DNA of 64,000 nucleotides from Bifidobacterium scaligerum (lineage in GTDB: Bacteria > Actinomycetota > Actinomycetes > Actinomycetales > Bifidobacteriaceae). A model generated the notes under the pieces. It had not been told where the DNA came from. It saw only the letters and a program-made list of their open reading frames with translations, and searched no databases. Shown here in pieces: positions 1-9,136 of the stretch; the stretch's first letter is position 1; every line of letters begins with the position of its first letter. The DNA is taken from contig NZ_PGLQ01000001.1 in assembly GCF_002802865.1 (NCBI RefSeq), forward strand, positions 1-64,000, given 5' to 3'. A program made the translations under genes and the position numbers.

Positions 1-36
1 CTCGATAGGGTGTGGGAGAGTAGCACGCCGCCGCAT
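1..36 (+). rRNA. rrf: 5S rRNA, 3' end only
   Basis: The first 36 bases match the 3' part of actinobacterial 5S rRNA (the GGGTGTGGGAGAGTAG segment followed by CACGCCGCCG). The 5' part lies outside the window. A strong terminator follows ten bases later, as expected at the end of an rRNA operon. The exact mature 3' end is uncertain by a few bases. Confidence 0.85.
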
Positions 37-45
37 TATTCTTGT

Positions 46-77
46 GAGGGGGAGCCTGTACAGGCTCCCCCTCTTTT
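46..77 (+). terminator. rRNA operon terminator
   Basis: Perfect 13-base arms (46-58 and 61-73, GAGGGGGAGCCTG and its complement) with a two-base loop are followed directly by TTTT. This is a classic intrinsic terminator for the 5S/rRNA transcript. Confidence 0.9.
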
Positions 78-169
78 CATATTCCGCACGCTCCTATGCG
101 CGGGTCTTGGCCCGGCAGAGGGGACGGACACTGCCAAAGACCTACCGACTCCATGTAGAGAAAACCAAT

Positions 170-232
170 GAACCGTTCATCCAATTAATTGCAACTGATT
201 GATAGCAGGCCAATTAATTGGATGAACGGTTC
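170..232. repeat. 22-bp perfect inverted repeat downstream of the aldo/keto reductase
   Basis: Arms 170-191 and 211-232 are perfect complements (core CCAATTAATTG) around a 19-base spacer. It lies just past the stop of the minus-strand reductase, and on that strand the hairpin is followed by a TTGGTTTTC stretch, so termination is the simplest role. The AT-rich, very long perfect arms are unusual for a terminator; see findings. Confidence 0.8.
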
Positions 233-253
233 TAGCTTATTGTGCAAGCCTTA

Positions 254-1081
254 TCAGAAATCGAAGTTGTCCGGGTCGGCACCATTGCGCTTGCCGGTGT
301 TCAGCGCGGTGACCGCAGCCATATCCTCAGGCGTCAAGTTGAAGTCGAACACATCAAAGTTCTGCTTGATACGTTCGGCGTGCATGGACTTCGGCAGCAC
401 GACGATGCCGCGCTGGACATGCCAACGAATCACCACCTGAGCGGCGGACTTGCCGTATTTCGCGCCGATCTCAGCAAGCACCGGCTCGCCCAACAGGTTG
501 CCGCCGGTGCCACCCAGCGGACTCCATGCCTCAGTATGAATGCCCTTGCCGGCAAGGAAATCAATCAGCTCCTGATTGGTGAACTGCGGGGAGGACTCAA
601 TCTGATCGACCGCAGGCACCACATCGCTGTTCTTCAGCAGCTCCTCAATATGGTGCTGCTGGAAGTTGCTCACACCAATCGCCTTGGCGCGGCCGGACTG
701 GTAAATCTCCTGCAGATCATCCCAAGCCTGCTGCCAACCGTCCGTCGGCCAATGAATCAGATACAGATCCACATAATCCAGCCCCAAACGATCCAAGCTT
801 TCCTGGAATGCATCCAAGCCACGGTGAGCGCGAATGTCATCATTCCAAAGCTTGGTAGTCAGGAAGAAATCTTCACGCGGCACGCCGGCACGGCGAATGC
901 CTTCGCCTACGGAAGCCTCGTTGCGGTAGATCATCGCCGTATCGATGTGACGGTAGCCGTTCTCCAGTGCCGTCTGCACTGCATTGATGGTGGTTTCGCC
1001 ATCAGGAGTCTGGAATACACCCAAACCAACCTGAGGAATCACCGTGCCATTGTTGAGGGTAATCGTCGATTGAATCGCCAT
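254..1081 (-). CDS. Aldo/keto reductase
   Basis: A 275-residue NADPH-dependent aldo/keto reductase, probably reducing aldehydes or small ketones (2,5-diketogluconate reductase-like subgroup). The full AKR catalytic tetrad is visible: D47 and Y52 in HIDTAMIYRNE, K77 in TTKLW and H110 in YLIHWP. The GVSNF motif of the barrel follows. It stands alone on the minus strand, between an rRNA terminator and a plus-strand kinase, so it is probably monocistronic. The physiological substrate cannot be read from the sequence. Confidence 0.92.
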   Translation of the reverse strand: MAIQSTITLNNGTVIPQVGLGVFQTPDGETTINAVQTALENGYRHIDTAMIYRNEASVGEGIRRAGVPREDFFLTTKLWNDDIRAHRGLDAFQESLDRLGLDYVDLYLIHWPTDGWQQAWDDLQEIYQSGRAKAIGVSNFQQHHIEELLKNSDVVPAVDQIESSPQFTNQELIDFLAGKGIHTEAWSPLGGTGGNLLGEPVLAEIGAKYGKSAAQVVIRWHVQRGIVVLPKSMHAERIKQNFDVFDFNLTPEDMAAVTALNTGKRNGADPDNFDF

Positions 1082-1212
1082 AATGCCTCGCTTAACTCAA
1101 TGTCAATACGTTCCTGAGCTATTCTACGAAGCAGAACAGCTGAACAAAGCAACATCAGCAGATAGCTGATGAAATGGTTGTGACGCGTCATTGTCTCATT
1201 GCCAGTGCGACT

Positions 1213-1266
1213 ACTCCTCAGTCCGCTTTGCTCGGACAGCTCCCCTGACAGGGGGGAGCCGAGGAG
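1213..1266. repeat. REP-like double hairpin
   Basis: Two adjacent hairpins lie inside an outer CTCCTC/GAGGAG-type pairing. The inner stems are GTCCG/CGGAC (1221-1225, 1233-1237) and GCTCCCCTG paired with CAGGGGGGAGC. Similar short GC-rich repeats recur between genes in bifidobacterial chromosomes (from memory). It lies upstream of the sugar kinase, and no coding function is seen. Confidence 0.6.
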
Positions 1267-1318
1267 ATGTGACGTTTACGTGGCACAGTGATGCGGGCAT
1301 ACAGGAAGAGGTTGGCTT

Positions 1319-2779
1319 ATGCGATATGTTGCAGCATTTGATTCGGGAACCACAGCACTGAAAGGTGCGCTGGTGGCTGAAGACGGACAGATCGTTGCCA
1401 GTGCCAGCAGTGATTTGACACTGATTATCAATCGTGATTTCCGCGAGCAGGATCCACATGAATGGTGGCAGGCATTCTGCAAGGTATCCCAAGCGATGCT
1501 GGCGCAAGCACAGGAATATGATCCCGGGTTCAGTGCCATGCAGATTGCCGGCATCATCTTCAGCGGACAGATGCAGGATGTCATCGCGTTGGATGCCAAG
1601 TTCCAGCCGGTATGTAATGCGATCCTATATTCAGATGGTCGTGCTGATGCTGAAGCCGAGCAGCTCGGCAATGCGTATCAAGGTGGTGCGGCACGATTCT
1701 TGGAGACCGTGGGCAATCGGCTGGAAGGATGCCTGCCATTGCCGAAGCTCATGTGGTTGCGCGATCATGAGCCTGACCTGTTCGCACGTGTGCACCATGT
1801 GCTGATCAGTTCGAAGGATTATCTCATCGCACAGCTGACCGGTACGTGCATTGGTGATGTGGCGGCATGCTCAACAGCCGGCGCCATGAACATTCGCGAA
1901 GGGCAATGGAATACGGAACTGTGTGAAGCCGCAGGCATCGATATCGCGGTACTGCCTGAGCTGCATAAGCCACAGGACCGCATCGGCGCTGTGACTGCAG
2001 CGGCTGCGGCACTTACTGGATTTGCCACCGGCACTGCGGTATATGTCGGCATTGGCGACGCCGGTGCCACCACATTTGCCAGCGGTGTTGCCCAGCCCGG
2101 ACAATACAACATCAATATCGGCACATCCGGTTGGATTGCCACCGTATCGCCCGATCCGTTCGCCAATAAGCCTGGCGCTGCGAACCTGAAGTTCGGCGTG
2201 GCATCAGGATTCGTGAACGCGGTGCCGTTCCTCAATGCCGGTGACGTACACAAATGGGTGACCGGCGTATTCGCCGGCGGCGATTATGCCGAGGCACATC
2301 AGTTGATTGCCTCGTCGACGCCCGGCGCCAACGGCGTGCTCTGCCTGCCGTACTTGGTGGGGGAGCGGTTCCCGGTGATGAACGCGACAATTCGCGGTGC
2401 CTACGTTGGCATCACGCCGGACACCACGCAAGCGGATATGGCACGAGCGGCACTGGAAGGCGTGGCGTTCTCGATTCGGCAAGGCATGGAAAGCTTTGCC
2501 GCCGCGCCGGTCTCCATATCCCTGATCGGCGGCGGCGCTCGCGAAAGCGCATGGTGTCAAATCCTTGCCGACGTGCTGGCCCATCCCATCGACGTATATG
2601 CCAACGCCGATATTCTGCCGGCAGTGGCGCTCGCTTCGCTGGTATTCAGGCATCCCGATTTGGTCGAGAATATCGCCGAAACCACAACCTACGTGCCAAG
2701 CCCAGCAGCCGTACGTGCATACGACGAATGTTATGTGAGGTTCCTCAAGCTATATCCGACTTTGCGGAATATGCGTTAA
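1319..2779 (+). CDS. FGGY-family carbohydrate kinase (xylulokinase-like)
   Basis: A 486-residue sugar kinase of the FGGY/hexokinase-actin fold that phosphorylates a pentulose or similar polyol with ATP. The N-terminal phosphate-binding turn AAFDSGTTALKGA is present, as is the substrate-side SGQMQDVI, where xylulokinases have GQMHG. The second phosphate motif NINIGTSGWIA and the adenosine motif LIGGGARES follow. GGAAGAGG eight bases upstream supports ATG 1319. The length suits xylulokinases and relatives (about 480-510 aa). The altered substrate motif makes xylulose uncertain, so I do not assign xylB. It is followed after 21 bases by acylphosphatase. Confidence 0.85.
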   Translation: MRYVAAFDSGTTALKGALVAEDGQIVASASSDLTLIINRDFREQDPHEWWQAFCKVSQAMLAQAQEYDPGFSAMQIAGIIFSGQMQDVIALDAKFQPVCNAILYSDGRADAEAEQLGNAYQGGAARFLETVGNRLEGCLPLPKLMWLRDHEPDLFARVHHVLISSKDYLIAQLTGTCIGDVAACSTAGAMNIREGQWNTELCEAAGIDIAVLPELHKPQDRIGAVTAAAAALTGFATGTAVYVGIGDAGATTFASGVAQPGQYNINIGTSGWIATVSPDPFANKPGAANLKFGVASGFVNAVPFLNAGDVHKWVTGVFAGGDYAEAHQLIASSTPGANGVLCLPYLVGERFPVMNATIRGAYVGITPDTTQADMARAALEGVAFSIRQGMESFAAAPVSISLIGGGARESAWCQILADVLAHPIDVYANADILPAVALASLVFRHPDLVENIAETTTYVPSPAAVRAYDECYVRFLKLYPTLRNMR

Positions 2780-2800
2780 CGACAAATATGGGCAGTATTA

Positions 2801-3085
2801 ATGAGCATGGTGCATAAACGTATTATCGTCACAGGATTGGTTCAAGGCGTCGGTTTCCGGTATTTCGCGGTAATGCAGGCTCGCAAACTCGGCGTTGCCG
2901 GATGGGTGTGTAATCGTCGAGACGGTTCCGTCGAGGCTGATGTGCAGGGAAGCCGTGAATCCGTGGAAGACTTTGTGTTGGCAATGCGGCAAGGGCCTCG
3001 GTGGGCTGAAGTGGAACAGGTAAAGATAACCGATATGGCAGTAGATAATGGTATGCCAAGTAGTTTTTCTGTTCATGCTGACTGA
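2801..3085 (+). CDS. acyP: Acylphosphatase
   Basis: A small cytosolic enzyme hydrolysing acyl phosphates such as acetyl phosphate and 1,3-bisphosphoglycerate. The 94 residues match the family length. Both signatures are present: GLVQGVGFRYF with the phosphate-cradle arginine, and the GWVCNRRDGSVE block with the catalytic asparagine. Starts at 2801 or 2807 are equally possible, since no clear ribosome binding site discriminates. Close spacing behind the sugar kinase suggests co-transcription. In bifidobacteria acetyl phosphate is a main product of the phosphoketolase pathway, so the enzyme may tune that pool (inference). Confidence 0.9.
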   Translation: MSMVHKRIIVTGLVQGVGFRYFAVMQARKLGVAGWVCNRRDGSVEADVQGSRESVEDFVLAMRQGPRWAEVEQVKITDMAVDNGMPSSFSVHAD

Positions 3086-3169
3086 CGAAACAGCGTGATA
3101 TCTCACGATACGGGTGAAAGTGAGCGTTTCAAGGCGCTTCGTGGCTTTACGTTGCTACGATGAGGCGTT

Positions 3170-4567
3170 ATGAGCGAGAACATCATGCGAATTATCGACC
3201 TTCGTGGTCAAAAACTGTCCCGCGCCGAACTGCTGGCCGCGATGCCGCGTGCCGCAATGGGCACTTCCGAAGCCACTGATCTGGTGCGTCCGATTCTTGA
3301 GGATGTCAAGGAGCGCGGTGCCGCCGCCCTGCGTGACTTCGAGGAGAAATTCGATCACGTGCGCCCTGAGCACCTGCGTGTGCCGGCTGAAGCCATTGCC
3401 GATGCGCTGACCACGCTCGACCCCGAAGTTCGCGCCGCCATCGAGGAATCCGTGCGTCGCGCCCGTGCCGTGGCCGCCAATCAGGTGCCGAAGGACTTCC
3501 ACACGGATCTGGCTCCCGGCGCTCGCGTTGCCGAACGTTGGATTCCGATTCAGCGTGTTGGCCTGTACGTGCCCGGTGGCAAAGCTGTCTACCCGTCTTC
3601 CGTGATCATGAACGCCGTGCCGGCGCAGGCTGCCGGCGTCGAATCCCTGGCCATCGCTACCCCGCCTGCCCGCGATAATGACAAGGGTCTGCCGAATAAG
3701 ACCATCCTCGCCACCTGCGCCATCCTCGGCGTTGACGAGGTGTACGCGGTCGGCGGTGCACAGGCCATCGCCATGTTCGCTTACGGTGCCAAGGGCAGCG
3801 AACCGCAGGACGGCGACGTGTTGTGCGATCCGGTTGACAAGATCACCGGCCCGGGCAATATTTTCGTCGCCACCGCAAAATCCTTGGTCTCCGCATTCGT
3901 GGGCATTGATGCCGTGGCCGGCCCCACCGAAATCGGCATCATCGCAGACAAGACCGCGAATCCGAGCCTGCTTGCCGCCGATCTGATCGGTCAGGCCGAG
4001 CATGACGAGCTCGCCGGTTCCGTGCTCTTCACCGATTCCCCTGAGCTCGCTGAGAAGGTTCAGGAGAACCTCAACTACCGTGTGCCGAAGACCGAGCATG
4101 CCGAGCGCGTACACACGTCCTTGTCCGGCACCCAGTCCGCCATCGTGCTGACCGATGGTCTTGATCAGTCCATCGATGCCGCCAACGCGTATGCCGCCGA
4201 ACACTTGGAAATCCAGACCGAAGACGCGGATGCTGTAGTCAAGCGCATCAAGAACGCGGGTGCCATCTTCCGCGGCCCCTATTCTCCAGTGCCGCTGGGC
4301 GATTACATGTCCGGCTCCAACCATGTGCTGCCCACCGGCGGCACTGCTCGTTTCGCTGCAGGCCTCGGTGTGCACACGTTCATGAAACCGGTCGAAGTTA
4401 TCGAATACGACGAAGAAGGCCTGAAGGCTCTTGCCGCACGTATCAACGCCTTCGCCGTTTCGGAGGATCTGCCCGCTCATGGCGAGTGTGTGCTGAGTCG
4501 TTTCGTGAAGGATCCGTACGACAAGGCCACTCTGCGCGAGCAGGAGATTGAAGCCGGCCTGCGCTGA
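3170..4567 (+). CDS. hisD: Histidinol dehydrogenase
   Basis: Catalyses the last two steps of histidine synthesis, oxidising L-histidinol to histidine with two NAD+. The 465-residue protein carries the NAD/substrate block YVPGGKAVYPSS, the GPGN and GPTEIGIIAD motifs, the zinc-ligand segment GQAEHDE, and the C-terminal HTFMKPV region. An in-frame ATG at 3185 (MRIIDLRGQ) is an alternative start. The ATG at 3170 has GAGG at modest spacing. It opens the histidine gene run; hisG, hisE, hisI and hisF are not in the window. Confidence 0.96.
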   Translation: MSENIMRIIDLRGQKLSRAELLAAMPRAAMGTSEATDLVRPILEDVKERGAAALRDFEEKFDHVRPEHLRVPAEAIADALTTLDPEVRAAIEESVRRARAVAANQVPKDFHTDLAPGARVAERWIPIQRVGLYVPGGKAVYPSSVIMNAVPAQAAGVESLAIATPPARDNDKGLPNKTILATCAILGVDEVYAVGGAQAIAMFAYGAKGSEPQDGDVLCDPVDKITGPGNIFVATAKSLVSAFVGIDAVAGPTEIGIIADKTANPSLLAADLIGQAEHDELAGSVLFTDSPELAEKVQENLNYRVPKTEHAERVHTSLSGTQSAIVLTDGLDQSIDAANAYAAEHLEIQTEDADAVVKRIKNAGAIFRGPYSPVPLGDYMSGSNHVLPTGGTARFAAGLGVHTFMKPVEVIEYDEEGLKALAARINAFAVSEDLPAHGECVLSRFVKDPYDKATLREQEIEAGLR

Positions 4568-4593
4568 ACCGACTTGAGACAGTTATATCTTGG

Positions 4594-4680
4594 CTCCTCT
4601 TACTGGAACACCGTCATCAGGCAAGCAATGAGATTGTGATGATGATGCACCACAAGAGGAGTCAGGAATATGAAAGGTAA
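4594..4680 (+). promoter_or_regulatory. hisD-hisC spacer with a stem and a 13-codon His-His ORF
   Basis: The 124-base spacer contains an 8-base inverted repeat (4594-4601 CTCCTCTT with 4654-4661). A tiny open frame, ATG 4639 to TAA 4680, reads MMMHHKRSQEYER and overlaps the spacer end just before hisC. Two histidine codons are too few for a classical his attenuator, so a leader-peptide role is speculative. Translational coupling is equally possible. Confidence 0.25.
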
Positions 4681-4691
4681 TGGGAAGAGCA

Positions 4692-5864
4692 ATGACTGAA
4701 GCAACGAACGCGATTCCGGCAAATCTGCCGCTGCGCAACGATCTGATCGGCGAGGAACCCTACGGCGCGCCGCAGCTCGACGTACCGGTGTGCCTGAACG
4801 TCAACGAGAATCCGTATGCGCCAGATCCGGCGGTATGTGAGACCATCGCCAAGCGTGTGCTGGAGATTGCGCCGACGCTCAACCGTTACCCCGACCGTGA
4901 GCATATCGCCTTGCGACAGGCATTCAGCGACTATTTGGCCCGCGAATCCGGCACCCGTCTGGATGTGGATGAGCTGTGGGGTGCCAATGGTTCCAACGAG
5001 ATTATGCTTCAGCTGTTCCAGGCATTCGGCGGCCCGGGCCGTACCGCCTTGGGTGCCGACCCCACCTATTCCATGTATCCGGAATATGCGCGCGACACAT
5101 TCACCGGTTGGAAATTGGCGCATCGCAACGCTGACTTCACGCTGAACGTGGACAAGACCATCGAGGCCATTCACGAGGTCAAGCCCTCCATGGTGCTGCT
5201 CACCAGTCCGAACAATCCGACTGGTACCCCGTTGCCGATGGAAGACATTGAACGTATTCTTGCCGCTTGCGAAACTGCGGAAGTGGCTGGAGCGCCCGAA
5301 GGCGTACATCCGATTCTGGTAATCGATGAAGCGTATGTCGAGTTCCGCAAGCCCGGTACGCCAAGCGCGGTTTCCCTGATCAAGGACCATCCGAATCTTG
5401 CTGTCAGTCGAACCATGAGCAAAGCGTTCGCTTTTGCCGGCGCGCGCGTAGGCTACCTGGCTGCGTCCAAAGGCATCATCGACTGCGTGCGTATCGTGCG
5501 TATGCCGTATCACCTGTCCGCCGTAACCCAAGCCGCTGCTTTGGCTGCTTTTGAACATACCGACGAACAGCTGAGCCGCGTGGAACACTTGCGTGAAACA
5601 CGCGAAGCCACGGCCGAATGGCTCAAGGCACAAACGTATAAAGGACAGTCGCTCGAAGTGGCCGAATCCGGATCAAATTTCCTGCTGTTCGGTGGTCACT
5701 TCGACGATCGCGACGCTATCTTCGACGAACTGCTCAAACGTGGCGTGCTCATCCGTGTGGTGGGGCCCGATGGCTGGCTACGCGTCTGCATGGGCACCGA
5801 CGAGGAGATGGAACAGTTCCGCAACGCGCTTGCTGAAACGTTGCGTATCGTCGAGGCCAAGTGA
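4692..5864 (+). CDS. hisC: Histidinol-phosphate aminotransferase
   Basis: PLP-dependent transaminase converting imidazole-acetol phosphate to histidinol phosphate. About 390 residues, with the family motifs NENPYAPDP near the N terminus, TSPNNPTGTPLP, VIDEAYVEF, and the PLP lysine K244 in SRTMSKAFAFAG. The C-terminal arginine block is LRVCMGTDEEM. Start ATG 4692 is preferred because GGGAAG lies five bases upstream; ATG 4680 would add four residues but has its purine stretch too close. It lies between hisD and hisB on the same strand. Confidence 0.95.
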   Translation: MTEATNAIPANLPLRNDLIGEEPYGAPQLDVPVCLNVNENPYAPDPAVCETIAKRVLEIAPTLNRYPDREHIALRQAFSDYLARESGTRLDVDELWGANGSNEIMLQLFQAFGGPGRTALGADPTYSMYPEYARDTFTGWKLAHRNADFTLNVDKTIEAIHEVKPSMVLLTSPNNPTGTPLPMEDIERILAACETAEVAGAPEGVHPILVIDEAYVEFRKPGTPSAVSLIKDHPNLAVSRTMSKAFAFAGARVGYLAASKGIIDCVRIVRMPYHLSAVTQAAALAAFEHTDEQLSRVEHLRETREATAEWLKAQTYKGQSLEVAESGSNFLLFGGHFDDRDAIFDELLKRGVLIRVVGPDGWLRVCMGTDEEMEQFRNALAETLRIVEAK

Positions 5865-6034
5865 CTCAAGCCTGCTCGGGTCCAGGCGGAAAGCCATGGC
5901 ACCCAAGTTGCAGGAGACCAACGGCCTGATGGACTGCGGCAGGCGTTTGATGGGTGGGTTCTTCAGCATGCATTGTCCGCTGCCTTTCCGCTGCCGCTAC
6001 ATATCGAATGATCTTTACAAGAAGGAGGGATGAC

Positions 6035-6637
6035 ATGGCGCGCACCGCACATATCGTCCGTGAAACCAGCGAATCGCATATTGATCTCGAACTGAATCTC
6101 GACGGTACCGGGCAGACCGACATCGACACCTCGGTGCCGTTCTATAACCATATGATGACCGCGCTCGGTAAGCATTCGCTGATTGATCTGAAGATCCACG
6201 CTCATGGCGACACCGATATCGACGTGCATCACACCGTGGAAGACACGGCCATCGTATTCGGCGAGGCACTCAAGCAGGCTTTGGGAGACAAGCGCGGCAT
6301 TCGTCGCTTTGCCGATGCCACCGTGCCTTTGGATGAAGCGCTCGCCAAGGCTGTGGTGGACATCTCCGGCCGCCCCTACTGCGTGTGCAGCGGCGAGCCG
6401 GAAGGTTATGAATACTGCATGATGGGCGGTCATTTCACTGGCTCATTGGTGCGTCATGTCATGGAGTCCATTGCGTTCCATGCCGGTATCTGTCTGCACA
6501 TGCAGGTGCTTGCCGGCCGTGACCCGCATCATATCGCCGAAGCTGAATTCAAAGCCTTGGCGCGCGCATTGCGTTTCGCCATTGAGCCCGATCCCCGTAT
6601 TGAGGGACTGATTCCCAGCACCAAGGGGGCTTTGTGA
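6035..6637 (+). CDS. hisB: Imidazoleglycerol-phosphate dehydratase
   Basis: Dehydrates imidazoleglycerol phosphate to imidazole-acetol phosphate. It is the monofunctional 200-residue form, without the fused histidinol phosphatase of enterobacteria. Two metal-binding histidine sets are visible: DVHHTVED and the C-terminal [12 protein letters not shown], with the [12 protein letters not shown] block between them. GAAGGAGGG at 6021-6029 fixes the start at 6035. The frame stays open upstream but has no family similarity there. Its stop overlaps the next start (TGATG), indicating translational coupling to the acidic ORF. Confidence 0.96.
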   Translation: MARTAHIVRETSESHIDLELNLDGTGQTDIDTSVPFYNHMMTALGKHSLIDLKIHAHGDTDIDVHHTVEDTAIVFGEALKQALGDKRGIRRFADATVPLDEALAKAVVDISGRPYCVCSGEPEGYEYCMMGGHFTGSLVRHVMESIAFHAGICLHMQVLAGRDPHHIAEAEFKALARALRFAIEPDPRIEGLIPSTKGAL

Positions 6638-7428
6638 TGTCCGCAAACGACGATGATATCAACAGCAGTGGTGTCGGCAGCGGCTCTGATTCGGAATTCA
6701 ATGCAGACGATGAGTCGCATTTCTCCGACGAGGAGCTGGAGGCGGCTTTGGCTGGTTTCGAGCAGGAATTCGCTGATCAGTCGGCATCAGAACAACCGTC
6801 GACACAAGCCGATTCCCAAACTGGGGATGCCGCATCTGATACGACCGATGCTAGCGCGGATGACCTCGATGCCGCGTCAGTGGCAGACGCTGTCAACGAG
6901 GCCATGGCCGATGTGGTGGACCCCTCGGATGGTTTTGAAAACGAGTTGGCCGGATTGCTCGGCAACCGGGCAAAAACCGCATTGCTGGTTACACGTGTAG
7001 CTTCCGCAGATCTGCTGGCCGCGTTCTGCCAGCTGTCGGATATCGCCGCATCCTGCATCGGTTCCAATCAGGGGGCCGTCGCGGTGTTGAAGAATCTTGA
7101 TGGTGACGGCCCTGAGGCCGCAGCCAAGGATTTGACCACTGTCGTTTCCGGTATGGCGGTTATTTTGGCAGTCAATCGTGCCGACAAACTTGAAGTGACC
7201 ATGTATGTGCAGGGTGAAGCTGGGCAAAGCTTTGCGCCGCCGGTGCTGTTTACCTCCACTCCTCGGTTCGTGGAGGATCTGATGTTGGGCATAGTGACAT
7301 TGCCTCAGCTGAGGACCCAAGGATTCGAAGTAGTGGATTCCGCAAGCCTGAGTCATGATCAAGCTATGCAGATTCTGGCTGACCATACCAAACGTGGTCG
7401 TGGCGGACGGGGCAGCCGTATCGAGTAG
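6637..7428 (+). CDS. Uncharacterised acidic protein inside the his operon
   Basis: A 263-residue protein that I do not recognise. The first ~100 residues are strongly acidic, rich in D, E, S and A, and low in complexity (for example DDDINSSGVGSGSD), so probably disordered. Residues ~105-245 look like a compact alpha/beta domain (ALLVTRVASADLLAAF, VVSGMAVILAVNRADKLEV). The end is basic (KRGRGGRGSR). No signal peptide or membrane helix is seen. ATG 6637 overlaps the hisB stop, so it is translationally coupled to histidine genes. A regulatory or accessory role in the pathway would be inference only. Confidence 0.8.
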   Translation: MSANDDDINSSGVGSGSDSEFNADDESHFSDEELEAALAGFEQEFADQSASEQPSTQADSQTGDAASDTTDASADDLDAASVADAVNEAMADVVDPSDGFENELAGLLGNRAKTALLVTRVASADLLAAFCQLSDIAASCIGSNQGAVAVLKNLDGDGPEAAAKDLTTVVSGMAVILAVNRADKLEVTMYVQGEAGQSFAPPVLFTSTPRFVEDLMLGIVTLPQLRTQGFEVVDSASLSHDQAMQILADHTKRGRGGRGSRIE

Positions 7429-7594
7429 TGCTGCATCGATTCCGTAAGCTTTGCAGACTCTATGGATGGTAAGAATTCTACGGATCTTGCATATTCACGC
7501 TGACCAATCAATCGGATAATTATTCTGCTGCGTTGTCGAACATACGTTGACGATTACAGCAGACTACGAACACGAAGAGAAAGGCACCAAGACA

Positions 7595-8242
7595 ATGACC
7601 ACGGCTGTTGTCTTCGATTACGGTTTCGGCAACGTGCGTTCCATGGTGCGTGCGCTATCCAACTTGGGAGTGGACACCACACTCACCTCTGACTACCGTC
7701 AGGCACTTGAAGCCGACGGACTGGTGGTGCCCGGAGTCGGCGCGTTCGCGGCCTGCATGGATGGCCTGAAACAAGTGGATGGAGATCGGGTGATCTACGA
7801 TCGCATCCGTGCCGGCCGACCGGTACTCGGTGTGTGCGTGGGTGAACAGATCATGTTCGAACATGGTCATGAACATGGTGCCGATGCCGAAGGCGTAGGC
7901 CTGATCGGTGGCTCAGTCGATTTGCTGGATGCCGATGTGGTGCCGCATATGGGCTGGGATACCGTTGACGCGGCCCCCGGCTCCGTTCTGCTCAAGGGCG
8001 TGGAACAGGAGCGATTCTACTTCGTGCACTCATATGCCGCGATGGCAGTGAGTGCCGCGGATACCGCTCGATTCGAGATCGATTTCGCAGACGCGACGGA
8101 GCATGTGAGCTGGTGCGAATATGGACGTTCGCGTTTTGTCGCCGCCTATGAGCATGGGCCGTTGTCCGCCACGCAGTTCCATCCGGAAAAATCCGGAGAT
8201 GCCGGCGCTCAACTGCTGAAGAATTGGATCGCTACGTTCTGA
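7595..8242 (+). CDS. hisH: Imidazole glycerol phosphate synthase, glutamine amidotransferase subunit
   Basis: Class I glutaminase subunit that feeds ammonia to HisF, producing imidazoleglycerol phosphate and AICAR. 215 residues. The nucleophile C81 lies in GVCVGEQIMFEHG; most homologues have Met where this protein has Glu in that loop. The His/Glu pair is in TQFHPEKSGDAG. The start at 7595 (MTTAVVFDYGFGNVRS) follows GAAGAGAAAGG; upstream in-frame sequence is not HisH-like. A 166-base gap after the acidic ORF, with an AT-rich stretch, could hold an internal promoter. HisF must be encoded elsewhere. Confidence 0.95.
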   Translation: MTTAVVFDYGFGNVRSMVRALSNLGVDTTLTSDYRQALEADGLVVPGVGAFAACMDGLKQVDGDRVIYDRIRAGRPVLGVCVGEQIMFEHGHEHGADAEGVGLIGGSVDLLDADVVPHMGWDTVDAAPGSVLLKGVEQERFYFVHSYAAMAVSAADTARFEIDFADATEHVSWCEYGRSRFVAAYEHGPLSATQFHPEKSGDAGAQLLKNWIATF

Positions 8243-8351
8243 TCGATCCAGCTGCTGTGTTTGCCGAAAACCGTGCGGTGGCGCTTGAGTCAATGCAGCG
8301 GTGATATGTGATTGTTCGTGATTGTTACAGAAGTACAGAAAGGTTGTTCTC

Positions 8352-9077
8352 ATGTCTTTGACGCTGCTCCCCGCCGTTGACGTTCGCGATGGCAAGGCCG
8401 TGCGCCTTCGTCAGGGCGAATCTGGCTCCGAAACCGATTACGGTTCACCGTTCGAGGCGGCTCGTACGTGGGTTGAGGCCGGTGCCGAGTGGATTCATCT
8501 GGTTGATCTGGACGCTGCTTTCGGTACAGGCAACAACCGTGACCAGCTGCGTGAGATCGTGCATGAACTGGGTGACAAGGTCAACATCGAACTGTCCGGT
8601 GGCGTGCGTGACGATGATTCGCTGGAAGCTGCTCTGGAGGCGGGTGCCGCTCGCGTGAACATCGGCACGGCCGCATTGGAGAATCCGGATTGGACCGCGT
8701 CGGTGATCAAGAAGTATGGTGATCGCGTGGCTGTCGGCCTCGATGTGCGTGGACATACGTTGGCCGCACGCGGCTGGACCCGTGAAGGCGGAGATCTGTT
8801 CGAAACCATGAAGTTCCTTGACTCCGTGGGCTGCTCGCGCTATGTGGTGACCGACGTGGCCAAGGACGGCATGATGTCCGGTCCGAACATCGAACTGCTG
8901 CGCGAAGTGGCTGAACGTACCGACGCCAAGGTGACGGCATCCGGCGGCATCTCAAAGCTTGATGATCTTCAAGCCATTAAGACACTGGCCGATTTGGGCG
9001 TGGACGCAGCGATTCTCGGTAAATCCTTGTACGCTCGTGCCTTCACGCTGCAGGAAGCACTGGAAGTGGCGAAGTAA
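8352..9077 (+). CDS. priA: Phosphoribosyl isomerase A (HisA/TrpF bifunctional type)
   Basis: A 241-residue (beta/alpha)8 isomerase for ProFAR in histidine synthesis and, in Actinobacteria, also for phosphoribosylanthranilate in tryptophan synthesis. The catalytic aspartate D10 lies in [15 protein letters not shown], and the C-terminal half has [15 protein letters not shown] and [11 protein letters not shown]. The loop ARGW (R140, W142) is the feature linked to dual-substrate PriA rather than plain HisA. AGAAAGG ten bases upstream supports ATG 8352. It is the last gene of the his run; a repeat array follows. Confidence 0.93.
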   Translation: MSLTLLPAVDVRDGKAVRLRQGESGSETDYGSPFEAARTWVEAGAEWIHLVDLDAAFGTGNNRDQLREIVHELGDKVNIELSGGVRDDDSLEAALEAGAARVNIGTAALENPDWTASVIKKYGDRVAVGLDVRGHTLAARGWTREGGDLFETMKFLDSVGCSRYVVTDVAKDGMMSGPNIELLREVAERTDAKVTASGGISKLDDLQAIKTLADLGVDAAILGKSLYARAFTLQEALEVAK

Positions 9078-9136
9078 AACTACAGTGCCGATACATTCCC
9101 TCAATTTGTCGGCGTTTGAAGCCTCCTGAAGTTATT

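Noticed and set aside
3155-4480. Long open frame on the minus strand opposite hisD, and similar ones opposite glnA (10722-12503) and ftsW (45618-47039)
   Set aside because: These are mirror frames of GC-rich real genes. They have no recognisable domains or ribosome sites and are biased in composition (His/Gly/Arg rich).
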